Part shown: positions 1-7,793 of the stretch, one piece after another | How the letters are laid out: every line of letters begins with the position of its first letter | Numbering within the stretch: the first letter of the stretch is position 1 | Assembly: GCF_008632955.1 (NCBI RefSeq) | Contig: NZ_CP043959.1 | Location: 1,364,001-1,428,000 of the forward strand | Direction of reading: 5' to 3' | Origin: Streptomyces tendae | Lineage (GTDB): Bacteria; Actinomycetota; Actinomycetes; Streptomycetales; Streptomycetaceae | Length of the DNA: 64,000 bases | Position numbers and translations under genes: made by a program | Notes under the pieces: model-generated | What the model was told of the DNA's origin: nothing | The model's database searches: none | The model's input: only the letters and a program-made list of their open reading frames with translations

Positions 1-349
1 GACGGCCATGGCCACGGCGGAGCTCGGCACCACGCTCGCGCTGCGGGTGCGGGTGGGGCTCGGCAGCCTGCGGCCGGAGGACGTGGAGGTGCAGGCGGTG
101 TCCGGGCGGGTGGACGAGGAGGATCGCATCACGGATGCGACCGCCGTGGCGCTGAAGCCGGTGGGGGCGCCCGCGCCGGGGGGAGGGTGGGTGTACGAGG
201 GCCCGTTGTCCCTGGACCGGACGGGGCCGTTCGGCTACACGGTGCGGATCCTGCCGAGCCATCGGATGCTGGCGTCCGGCGCGGAGCTGGGGCTGGTGGC
301 GGTGCCACCGGAGGACGTCGCCGAGGCGGCGGGCTTACTGATGCGGTGA
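1..349 (+). CDS. glgP: Glycogen (alpha-glucan) phosphorylase, C-terminal fragment
   Basis: This is the last ~116 codons of a gene that begins before the window; the frame is open to the left edge and stops with TGA at 347-349. The fragment carries the C-terminal motif of bacterial alpha-glucan phosphorylases: a GPFGYTVRILPSH stretch followed by an ELGLVAVP segment. The enzyme releases glucose-1-phosphate from glycogen in the cytoplasm; the PLP site lies outside the window. The fourth codon from the end (335-337) is TTA, the rare leucine codon read by the bldA tRNA in Streptomyces. glgX, which completes glycogen breakdown, lies about 18 kb downstream on the other strand. Family call is good; it rests on the tail only. 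Confidence 0.8.
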   Translation, partial: TAMATAELGTTLALRVRVGLGSLRPEDVEVQAVSGRVDEEDRITDATAVALKPVGAPAPGGGWVYEGPLSLDRTGPFGYTVRILPSHRMLASGAELGLVAVPPEDVAEAAGLLMR

Positions 350-390
350 CGCCGCGCCGGCCGGGCGGGGGTGCGGGTGCCGCCCGCTCC

Positions 391-1041
391 CTCAGGCCGG
401 GGCTGGGCCGCGCACCTTCAGGGGCGCGGGAACTGCGCGACCGGCCCCACCGGCCCGCACCCGGCGTGCGACAGTCCCTGGCACGCCGGTGGCCGTTGGG
501 GGCGTTGCGCTGCTCGGCGTTGCGGGGTGCCGCCTGCGCCCACCCGTGCCGCCCCAGCGGCACGACTGTCCGCAGGCGGCGGCTGGGCCGCGCCCTTCAG
601 GGGCGCGGGGAACTGCGCGACCGGGCCCCGGCGGGCCGCACCCGGCGTGCGACAGTCCCTGGCACGCCGGTGGCCGTTGGGGGCGTTGCGCTGCTCGGCG
701 TTGCGGGGTGCCGCCTGCGCCCACCCGTGCCGCCCCAGCGGCACGACTGTCCGCAGGCGGCGGCTGGGCCGCGCCCTTCAGGGGCGCGGGGAACTGCGCG
801 ACCGGGCCCCGGCGGGCCGCACCCGGCGTGCGACAGTCCCTGGCACCCCGGTGGCCGTTGGGGGCGTTGCGCTGCTCGGCGTTGCGGGGTGCCGCCTGCG
901 CCCACCCGTGCCGCCCCAGCGGCACGACTGCCCGCAGGCGGCGGCTGGGCCGCGCCCTTCAGGAGCGCGGGAAACTGCGCGACCGGCCCCCACCGGCCCG
1001 CACCCGGCGTGCGACAGTGCCCGGCACCCCGGTGGCCGCAG
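391..1041. repeat. Tandem array of ~181-bp direct repeats
   Basis: This fills the 758-bp gap between the glycogen phosphorylase gene and the DUF1990 gene. The landmark TTCAGG(G/A)GCGCGG occurs at 417, 596, 777 and 958, so the period is 179, 181 and 181 bp. Three near-identical full units are followed by a partial copy that diverges after about 1040. Each unit contains the GGGGCGCGGGGAACTGCGCG motif that recurs, inverted, at 57441-57605. Because 181 is not a multiple of 3 and the DNA is very GC-rich, long open frames appear here on both strands, but they only translate the repeat. I see no gene in this stretch. Confidence 0.9.
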
Positions 1042-1107
1042 GCGGCGGGGGCTGCCGCGATCGCCCTCCCCCGGGACGCCGGACAGTCCCCTGCGTCCCG
1101 GGGGAGG

Positions 1108-1629
1108 TCAGGTGTCGGAGACACCGTGGGTGGCCAGGCGGCGGAGCGTCTTGCCGCAGTGGCGCGCATACGCCTGCTGAAGCCGCCGCGTAGCGGGCCC
1201 ACCCGCACGGCTGTACCACCGCGCCGCCTTGCTGAACGCCGAGACCGTCAGCCACACCGTCCCGTCCCCCGTGCGGTGCACGACGAACGCCTCCTCGCCG
1301 CACTCGGGGTGCCCGGCCAGCGTGCCGTAGGCCCAGCCCGCCCTGCGGTGCTCCTCCACCGTCCACACCACCCGGCAGGGCGCCTTCACCACTCCGGCAA
1401 GGGTGACGGTGACGTCGACGTCCGGCGCCGCCCGCTCCGCGGAGGCGTCGATGCCGACCCCCATCTCCCGGTGCAGCTCCCAGGTGAGCAGCGCCTCCGC
1501 CGCCTGCCGGAAGACCTTCTCCCCCTCGCCGAGCCGGGTGCGCTCCCTGAGGTGGTGGAACCCGGGAGGGCAGAAGTCGGGATCGCGGCTCGCGCCGACG
1601 TGGTCGTAGGTGAAGTCCGCCGAAGACAT
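1108..1629 (-). CDS. DUF1990 family protein
   Basis: A cytoplasmic protein of 173 residues. It matches my recollection of the DUF1990 family, with an FHHLRER segment near the N terminus, a central PCRVVW strand, and a GTLAGHPECGEEAF motif followed by a VWLTVSAFS strand. No signal peptide or membrane segment is visible and no function is established. The open frame extends three codons further to a TTG at 1638, but the internal ATG at 1627-1629 is the more natural start. It is separated from the upstream metalloprotease gene by a strong inverted repeat, so it probably has its own promoter. Confidence 0.75.
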   Translation of the reverse strand: MSSADFTYDHVGASRDPDFCPPGFHHLRERTRLGEGEKVFRQAAEALLTWELHREMGVGIDASAERAAPDVDVTVTLAGVVKAPCRVVWTVEEHRRAGWAYGTLAGHPECGEEAFVVHRTGDGTVWLTVSAFSKAARWYSRAGGPATRRLQQAYARHCGKTLRRLATHGVSDT

Positions 1630-1662
1630 GGGACACAAGCCTAGGTGGTGGGCCCACGTGCC

Positions 1663-1703
1663 CGGGCGGCACCCGGAGCGCGATGCGCTCAGGATGCCGC
1701 CCG
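1663..1703 (-). terminator. Two-stage hairpin downstream of metalloprotease 1
   Basis: The outer arms CGGGCGGCA (1663-1671) and TGCCGCCCG (1695-1703) are perfect complements. Inside them GAGCGC and GCGCTC form a second stem around a GAT loop. It lies 20 bp after the stop of the M4 protease at 1723. There is no T tract, which is common for Streptomyces terminators. Confidence 0.6.
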
Positions 1704-1722
1704 GTGTGCCCGCCGCGACGCG

Positions 1723-3372
1723 TCAGCTGACGTTGATCGCCTTCCAGGCCGCCGCGACGGCCTTGTACTCGGTGCTGCTGGAGCCGTACAGCGCCGACGC
1801 CGCGTTCAGGGTGCCCGTACGGGCCGCCTTGTAGTTGGTCGTCGAGGTGAAGTACGTGGTCAGTGCCTTGTACCAGATCTGCAGCGCCTTGGCGCGGCCG
1901 ATGCCGGTGACCGTGGAGCCGTCGTACGTCGGCGAGTTGTAGCTCACGCCGTTGACGGTCTTGCTGCCGCTGCCCTCGGCGAGCAGGTAGAAGAAGTGGT
2001 TCGCCGGGCCCGAGGAGTAGTGCACGTCGACCGAGCCGAGGCTGGAGGACCAGTAGTCCTTGGAGGCGCCGTCCTTGCTCGGCTTGTCCATGTGGCGCAG
2101 CGGCGTGCCGTTGCCGTTGATGTCGATCTTCTCGCCGATGAGGTAGTCACCGGCGTCGGAGGAGTTGGCCGCGTAGAACTCCGCGCCCGTGCCGAAGATG
2201 TCGCTGGTCGCCTCGTTGAGGCCGCCGGACTCGCCGCTGTAGCGCAGGCCCGCGGTGTTGGAGGTGACGCCGTGGCTCATCTCGTGGCCCGCCACGTCCA
2301 GCGAGGTCAGCGGATGGGTGTTGCCCGAGCCGTCGCCGTAGGTCATGCAGAAGCAGCTGTCCTGCCAGAAGGCGTTGACGTAGTTGCTGCCGTAGTGGAC
2401 GCGGGAGTAGGCGGCCTTGCCGTCGTTCTTGATGCCGTTGCGGCCGAAGGTGTTCTTGTAGAAGTCCCACGTGATCTGGGCGCCGTAGGCGGCGTCCACG
2501 GCGGCGGTCTGGTCGCTGGAGGAGCTGGAGGCGGTGCCGGTGCCCCAGGTGTCGTCCGCGTCGGTGAACAGCGTGCCGGTGCCGGAGGTGCCGCGCGCCA
2601 GGTTGTACGTCTTGTGACCGCCGCGTGAGGTGTCGTACAGCTGGTACGTCGAGCCGGACTTGTGGGTGCCCAGGGTGACCGTGCCCGAGTACAGGCCCTT
2701 GCCGGTGCCGGTGTGCACGCCCTGCCACTCGTGGAGCTTCTCGCCGGTGGTGGCGTCGGTGATCACGTGCAGCTCGTTCGGGGTGCCGTCCGCCTGCAGG
2801 CCGCCGACGACGGTCTCGTAGGCGAGGACGGGCGTGCCCTGGGCGGCCCAGACCACCTTGCGGGGCGCGGAGCCGGCCTCGGCCCGCTCCGACCCGGCGG
2901 CCTCGGCGGCGGCGAGCGCCTGCGTCTTCGCCTTGCCCGCGGTGACCTCGGGCGTCACGGAGGAGACCTTGACGGCGGCCTTCACGGCCTTGGTGACGGT
3001 TCTGGTGCCGCCGGCCGGCTCGTGCACGACGAGGTCGCCGCCGAGCACGGGAAGTCCGTCGTAGGTGCGCTCGTAGCGGGTGTGGACGGTGCCGTCCACG
3101 TCCCGCACGACGTCCTTGACGATCAGCTTCTCCTTGGCGCCGAGGCCTATCGCCTCGGCGGTTTCGGTGGCCGTCGCCTCCCGCTCCTGGATGAGGGAGG
3201 TGCGGGCGGCGGCGGACAGCAGCACGGGGGCCCCGCCCAGGACCGGCTTGCCGGCCGGGGCGGAGTCGGCGGTCGCGGCACCGGTGGCCAGGCCGGTGGT
3301 GAGCAGGGCACCGGCCACGACGGCGGTGGCGGCGGCCAGGGCGGTACGGCGACGCGCGTGGAGGGGAGTCAC
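1723..3372 (-). CDS. Secreted M4 (thermolysin-family) neutral metalloprotease 1
   Basis: A 549-residue preproenzyme for an extracellular zinc endopeptidase. Residues 1-36 are a Sec signal peptide (basic start, Ala/Val-rich core). The FTP/PepSY-type propeptide runs to about residue 220 and the M4 catalytic domain to the end. Visible active-site features are HEMSH (zinc ligands H363 and H367, catalytic E364), NEATSD (third ligand E387), the substrate-binding NAFW motif near 333, and HYSSG (H451, equivalent to the thermolysin transition-state histidine). The GTG start at 3370-3372 has GAGGAG six bases upstream. It is a close paralogue of the neighbouring protease but lacks the P domain. Confidence 0.93.
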   Translation of the reverse strand: MTPLHARRRTALAAATAVVAGALLTTGLATGAATADSAPAGKPVLGGAPVLLSAAARTSLIQEREATATETAEAIGLGAKEKLIVKDVVRDVDGTVHTRYERTYDGLPVLGGDLVVHEPAGGTRTVTKAVKAAVKVSSVTPEVTAGKAKTQALAAAEAAGSERAEAGSAPRKVVWAAQGTPVLAYETVVGGLQADGTPNELHVITDATTGEKLHEWQGVHTGTGKGLYSGTVTLGTHKSGSTYQLYDTSRGGHKTYNLARGTSGTGTLFTDADDTWGTGTASSSSSDQTAAVDAAYGAQITWDFYKNTFGRNGIKNDGKAAYSRVHYGSNYVNAFWQDSCFCMTYGDGSGNTHPLTSLDVAGHEMSHGVTSNTAGLRYSGESGGLNEATSDIFGTGAEFYAANSSDAGDYLIGEKIDINGNGTPLRHMDKPSKDGASKDYWSSSLGSVDVHYSSGPANHFFYLLAEGSGSKTVNGVSYNSPTYDGSTVTGIGRAKALQIWYKALTTYFTSTTNYKAARTGTLNAASALYGSSSTEYKAVAAAWKAINVS

Positions 3373-3444
3373 TCGAAGCTCCTCGGGGGGTGAGTGGGGG
3401 TGCGGACGGCTGGGGGGCCGTCCGGTGGTGCGCCGAGCGAGGGA

Positions 3445-3499
3445 AGACTGACACCTGCGACGCGTACATGTCAGGAGGGTCGAATGATGTTGGCCGAAA
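3445..3499 (-). promoter_or_regulatory. Conserved promoter of metalloprotease 1
   Basis: Read on the minus strand: TTTCGGCCAAC (3489-3499), 11 variable bases, CTCCTGACA (3469-3477), 18 bases, then CAGTCT followed by TCCC (down to 3441). The same blocks with the same spacings lie upstream of the paralogous protease at 5840-5894. CTGACA and CAGTCT are plausible -35 and -10 boxes with an 18-bp spacer. That would leave a leader of about 70 nt before the GTG at 3372. Confidence 0.55.
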
Positions 3500-3582
3500 G
3501 GTGACGTCCGAACGAACGGTGCGCGCGGGTGGACCCGCCTGACCTCGGTAAAGGCGCAACCCGACGGACGTATGGGAACGGC

Positions 3583-3629
3583 AAAAAGCGGCGCCGCCCC
3601 GGGCGGTGTGAACCACCCGGAGCGGCGCC
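3583..3629 (-). terminator. Rho-independent terminator of metalloprotease 2
   Basis: An 18-bp stem (3590-3607 with 3612-3629, two wobble pairs) closes a GTGA loop. It is followed on the minus strand by CTTTTTG. It lies just after the stop of the 3644-5689 gene and is one of the few canonical stem-plus-T-tract terminators in the window. Confidence 0.85.
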
Positions 3630-3643
3630 CCGACCTCCGCTGT

Positions 3644-5689
3644 CTACGGGAAGGTCAGGCTCCAGCCGTTGATGTAGCCGGTGTCGTAGCGGGCCGTGTC
3701 CTGCACCCGCAGCCGCCAGGTGCCGTTGGCCGTCTCCGACGAGGCGTCGACCGTGTACGTCTCGTTGATGTTGTCCGCCGAGCCGCCGGTGCGGTTGCGC
3801 AGCCGGTACGCCGTGCCGTCCGGGGCCACCAGGTCGACCACCAGGTCACCGCTCCAGGTGTGCACGATGTCCACCGCGACCTGGAGGTTGCCGGGCGCGT
3901 TGCCGGTCCGGCCGGAGACGGTGATCGAGGACGTCACCGCGGCGCCGGCGTCGGGGATCGCCACGTCGGCGGTGTTCTCGAAGGTGGTGCCGCCGCCTCC
4001 GCCGCCACCGGAGCGCGCGCCCACGTTGACGCCCGCCCACGCGTCCTGCACCGCCTTGTACTCGGCGCTGTCCGTGCCGTACAGCTCACCGGTGGCCGCC
4101 AGGGTGCCGGTGCGGGCGCCCGCGTAGTTGGTGGTCGAGGTGAACTTGGTGGTCAGCGCGCGGAACCAGATCTTCTCCGCCTTGGCGCGGCCGATGCCGG
4201 TGACCGGAAGGCCGTCCGACGTGGGCGAGTTGTAGGTCACCCCGTTGATGGTCTTGGTGCCGCTGCCCTCGCTGAGCAGGTAGAAGAAGTGGTTCGCCGG
4301 GCCCGAGGAGTAGTGCACGTCGACCGACCCGATGCCGGAGTACCAGCTGTCCTTGGAGGCGCCGTCCTTGCTCGGCTTGTCCATGTAGCGCAGCGGCGTG
4401 CCGTCGCCGTTGATGTCGATCTCCTCGCCGATGAGGTAGTCACCGACGTCCTCGGAGTTGTTCGCGCCGAACTCCACCGCCGAGCCGAAGATGTCGCTGG
4501 TCGCCTCGTTCAGACCGCCGGACTCGCCGCTGTAGACCAGGCGGGCGGTGACCGACGTCAGGCCGTGCGTCATCTCGTGGCCGGCCACGTCGATGGCGGT
4601 GAGCGGGTTGACGTTGCCGGAGCCGTCGCCGTAGGTCATGCAGAAGCAGCTGTCCTGCCAGAAGGCGTTGACGTAGTTGTTGCCGTAGTGGACCCGGGAG
4701 TAGGCGCCCACACCGTCACCGCGGATGCCGGAACGGCCGTGCACGTTCTTGTAGTAGTCCCAGGTCAGCGCGGCCCCGTAGTGGGCGTCGGCGGCGGCCG
4801 ACTCCGCGTTCGACGGGGAGCCGTTGCCCCAGACGTCGTCCGGGCCGGAGAACAGCGTGCCGGTGCCGGAGCTGCCCCGGTTCAGGTTGTACGTCTTGTG
4901 CCCGCCGCGCGCGCCGTCGGTGAGGTTGTACGTCGACCCGGACTGGGTGGTCGTCAGGTCGACGGTGCCGCTGTAGACGGTGTGGCCGGTGCCGTTCTGC
5001 ACGGCCTGCCACTCGAAGAGCTTCTCGCCGGTGGTGGCGTCGGTGACGACGTGCAGCTCCTGCGGGGTGCCGTCGTGCTGGAGACCGCCGACGACCGTCT
5101 CGTAGGCCACGACCGGCCTGCCGTCGGCGGCCCAGATCACCTTGCGCGGCGCCCGGTCGACGTCCGCGCCCTCGGCCTGCTCGGCCTTCGCGGCGGACAG
5201 GGCCTGCTGCTCGGCCTTCGCGGCCGGCACCTTCGCGGTGGTGGTGGCGGGCTTCACCGCGGCCCGGGTGGCCTTGACGACAGAGTCGGCCTCGCCGGCG
5301 TGGTCGCCCTGGACGACCAGGTCGCCGCCGAGGACGGGCAGTCCGTCGTAGGTGCGCTCGTAGCGCACGTGCACGGTGCCGTCGCGGTCCTTGAGGACGT
5401 CACGGACGACGAGCTTCTCCTTCGCGCCGAGCCCGAGGTCACGGGCGGTCCGCGCGGTGCCGGCGCTCGCCTCGCGGATCAGCTCGGCGCGCTGGGCGGG
5501 GGTGAGCCGGACCGGCTCCGTGCCCGGGGCGGCCGCGCTCTGCGCCCGGGGCGTCTGCTCCGGGGCGGCGGTGGCGGTGCCGGACTGCACGGCCGTGGCG
5601 ATCAGCGCGGCCACCCCGGCGAGGGCGACGGCGGCGGCACGGCGGTGTGTGGCGTGGGGGGTGCGTCTGTGGGACGTCCTGCTTCTCAA
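3644..5689 (-). CDS. Secreted M4 metalloprotease 2 with C-terminal P domain
   Basis: A 681-residue extracellular zinc protease. It has a signal peptide (about 1-41), an FTP/PepSY propeptide (about 50-235), an M4 domain (about 240-558), a glycine linker (561-567) and a proprotein-convertase P domain (about 570-681, with a WSGDLVVDLVAPDG strand and ending NGWSLTFP). Active-site residues are H371/E372/H375 (HEMTH), E395 (NEATSD) and H459 (HYSSG). The TTG start at 5687-5689 is supported by GAAGGAG six bases upstream (5696-5702). It is a tandem duplicate of the 1723-3372 gene; gain or loss of the P domain is the main difference. Such P domains often stabilise the enzyme or aid substrate binding. 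Confidence 0.93.
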   Translation of the reverse strand: MRSRTSHRRTPHATHRRAAAVALAGVAALIATAVQSGTATAAPEQTPRAQSAAAPGTEPVRLTPAQRAELIREASAGTARTARDLGLGAKEKLVVRDVLKDRDGTVHVRYERTYDGLPVLGGDLVVQGDHAGEADSVVKATRAAVKPATTTAKVPAAKAEQQALSAAKAEQAEGADVDRAPRKVIWAADGRPVVAYETVVGGLQHDGTPQELHVVTDATTGEKLFEWQAVQNGTGHTVYSGTVDLTTTQSGSTYNLTDGARGGHKTYNLNRGSSGTGTLFSGPDDVWGNGSPSNAESAAADAHYGAALTWDYYKNVHGRSGIRGDGVGAYSRVHYGNNYVNAFWQDSCFCMTYGDGSGNVNPLTAIDVAGHEMTHGLTSVTARLVYSGESGGLNEATSDIFGSAVEFGANNSEDVGDYLIGEEIDINGDGTPLRYMDKPSKDGASKDSWYSGIGSVDVHYSSGPANHFFYLLSEGSGTKTINGVTYNSPTSDGLPVTGIGRAKAEKIWFRALTTKFTSTTNYAGARTGTLAATGELYGTDSAEYKAVQDAWAGVNVGARSGGGGGGGTTFENTADVAIPDAGAAVTSSITVSGRTGNAPGNLQVAVDIVHTWSGDLVVDLVAPDGTAYRLRNRTGGSADNINETYTVDASSETANGTWRLRVQDTARYDTGYINGWSLTFP

Positions 5690-5839
5690 CGCGTACTCCT
5701 TCTGCGGGGCCGCGGGGTGCGCGGCCTGGGGAGACCGGTCGGCGGGTCAGCCGGCCGGGCAGAACGGAAGTGCTCTGAGCAGTGGCCGCCGGACAACAGG
5801 CAGACGAAGCTGTGGGGTTGCTGTGAAGCGGCCGTGGGA

Positions 5840-5894
5840 AGAGTGGCAGGGGATCGCGGTTTCTGTCAGGAGCGCGTCAGAAAGTTGGCCGGAA
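5840..5894 (-). promoter_or_regulatory. Conserved promoter of metalloprotease 2, within the 340-bp gap 5690-6029
   Basis: Read on the minus strand: TTCCGGCCAAC (5884-5894), 11 bases, CTCCTGACA (5864-5872), 18 bases, CACTCT then TCCC. It matches the arrangement upstream of protease 1. Just beyond it are two operator-like motifs: GTTCGGTGTCC at 5898 and GTTCGGTATAC at 5919, 21 bp apart. The second sits in a palindrome with arms GTTCG/CGAAC (5919-5933). No gene is visible in 5690-6029. Confidence 0.55.
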
Positions 5895-6029
5895 CCCGTT
5901 CGGTGTCCGGGAGGCGGGGTTCGGTATACGAACGGGGAGAGCGGGCGGTCGCCCGGGGCCCGGCGGACGGAGACCCGGCCGACGCGGGTCCGCCACCGTC
6001 ACCCCGGTGACGGACCCGTGTCGCCGACG

Positions 6030-7793
6030 TCACGGCGCGGTGGCCGGCCGGTCCCCGTGCCAGGACCGCCACAGCGCGGCGTACACCCCGTCCGCCGCCA
6101 CCAGGGCGTCGTGCGTGCCGAGTTCGGAGAGCCGGCCGTCCTCCATCACCGCCACCCGGTCCGCGTCGTGCGCGGTCTGCAGCCGGTGCGCGACGGCGAT
6201 GACCGTACGGCCCCGGAGCACGGCGCCCAGGGCGCGCTCGGTGTGCCGGGCGGTCGTCGGGTCGAGCAGCGCGGTGGCCTCGTCGAGGATCAGCGTGTGC
6301 GGATCGGCCAGCACCACACGCGCCAGCGCCAGCTGCTGGGCCTGCGGGCCGTCCGTGGCGTGACCGCCCTCACCCAGCTCGGTGTCCAGGCCGTGCGGCA
6401 GCTCCCGTACCCAGCCGTCCGCGCCGACCACGGCCAGCGCCGCCCACAACTCCGCGTCCCCGGCGGCCGGTTCGGCGATCCGCAGATTGTCCCGTACCGA
6501 CCCCAGGAAGACGTGGTGTTCCTGGGTCACCAGCACCACCTGCCGGCGCAGCCGCTCCGGGTCCAGCGACGCCACCGGTACCCCGCCCACGGTCACGCTC
6601 CCGGCGGTCGGCGCGTCCACGCCCGCCAGCAGCCGGCTCAGCGTGGTCTTGCCCGCGCCCGACGGTCCCACCACCGCCATCCGTTCGCCCGGCCGCACCG
6701 TCAGATCGACCCCGCACAGCACCTCGCCGCCCCCGTCGTAGGCGTAGCGCACCCCGGTCACGTCGATACGGTCCCCGTCCGGATCCGGGCCGGCGCCCCG
6801 CTCCGCCGCGCGCGGCGCCAGCGCCAGCCCCTCCACGCGCGCGAACGAGGCGCCGCTGCTCTGCAGTTGCTCCAGCACCATCAGCACCTCGTCCAGCGGA
6901 CCGGCGAGCTGCAGCAGGTACAGCGAGGTGGCCACCACCGCCCCGAGACTCACCGCGCCCTGCCCGTGCAGCCAGCCCCCGCACAGCAGCACCCCGGCCA
7001 CCGGCACCACGTACGACACCTCGACCACGGGGAAGAACACCGAGCGCAGGTACAGCGTGCGGAACCGGGTGCGGCGGGAGGCCTCCAGCGCCTCGCGGCT
7101 CGCGCGGACCCGCCGCTCCTGGAGCCGGAACGCCTCCACCGTGCGCGCGCCCGACGCCGTCGACGCGACCACCTCCGCTACGTCCGAGTTCGCCGCGCCC
7201 TCGGCGAGATAGGCGCCGCGGGCCCGTCGCAGGTACCAGCGCAGCACCGGCCCGATCGGGGCGAGGCAGAGCAGTCCCAGCGCGCCCAGCAGCGGGTCCA
7301 CCGCGAGGACCGCACCCATGACGAACAGCGACTGCACCAGGTTGACCAGCAGCGACGGTCCGGCGTCCCGCAGCGTGGTGCCGACGGTCGTCACGTCGGC
7401 CGTGCCCCGGGTGGTCAGGTCGCCGGTGCCCGCCCGCTCCACCACGGCGGACGGCAGCGCCAGCGCCCGGTCCACGAACCGCTCCCGCACCCGCGCCAGC
7501 GTCCGCTCCCCGAACCGGTGCCCCACGTAGCGGGCCCAGCGCGCCAGCAGCAACTGCGCCACCGCGCACGCCAGGATCACCGGCGCCAGCCGGTCCACCA
7601 CCGCGGTCCCGCCGCCCGCCCGCACCTCGTCGACGATCCGCCCGAGCAGCCACGGCCCGGCCAGCCCGGCCAGGGCCGCCGCGCCGTTCAGCGCCAGCAC
7701 CCCCGCGAAGGCCCGCCGGTCCGCCCGCACCAGCTCCCCGGCCGCCCGGCGCACCTCGGCCCGCCCCGCCAGGGGAAGCCGCCCCCCGCTCAT
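6030..7793 (-). CDS. ABC exporter half-transporter, catalytic subunit of an asymmetric heterodimer
   Basis: A 587-residue protein with a type I exporter membrane domain (about 25-310) fused to a nucleotide-binding domain. Walker A is GPSGAGKT (376-383), the Q-loop is Q424, Walker B is LILDEA with D504 and catalytic E505, and the H-loop is H536. The signature motif is degenerate: TDGPQAQQ (480-487) replaces LSGGQRQR. It overlaps the upstream half-transporter by ATGA (7790-7793), so the two are almost certainly translated together and pair. The substrate is unknown; drug, lipid or peptide export are all possible. See the finding on site complementarity. Confidence 0.92.
   Translation of the reverse strand: MSGGRLPLAGRAEVRRAAGELVRADRRAFAGVLALNGAAALAGLAGPWLLGRIVDEVRAGGGTAVVDRLAPVILACAVAQLLLARWARYVGHRFGERTLARVRERFVDRALALPSAVVERAGTGDLTTRGTADVTTVGTTLRDAGPSLLVNLVQSLFVMGAVLAVDPLLGALGLLCLAPIGPVLRWYLRRARGAYLAEGAANSDVAEVVASTASGARTVEAFRLQERRVRASREALEASRRTRFRTLYLRSVFFPVVEVSYVVPVAGVLLCGGWLHGQGAVSLGAVVATSLYLLQLAGPLDEVLMVLEQLQSSGASFARVEGLALAPRAAERGAGPDPDGDRIDVTGVRYAYDGGGEVLCGVDLTVRPGERMAVVGPSGAGKTTLSRLLAGVDAPTAGSVTVGGVPVASLDPERLRRQVVLVTQEHHVFLGSVRDNLRIAEPAAGDAELWAALAVVGADGWVRELPHGLDTELGEGGHATDGPQAQQLALARVVLADPHTLILDEATALLDPTTARHTERALGAVLRGRTVIAVAHRLQTAHDADRVAVMEDGRLSELGTHDALVAADGVYAALWRSWHGDRPATAP

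Noticed and set aside
391-1041. Tandem array as a CRISPR
   Set aside because: The unit is 181 bp with no short-repeat/unique-spacer alternation, and no cas genes are nearby.
187-1644. Several long open frames on both strands over the 181-bp repeat array
   Set aside because: They translate the repeats, have no ribosome sites or recognisable domains, and arise because the unit is not a multiple of 3 and stop codons are scarce at this GC content.
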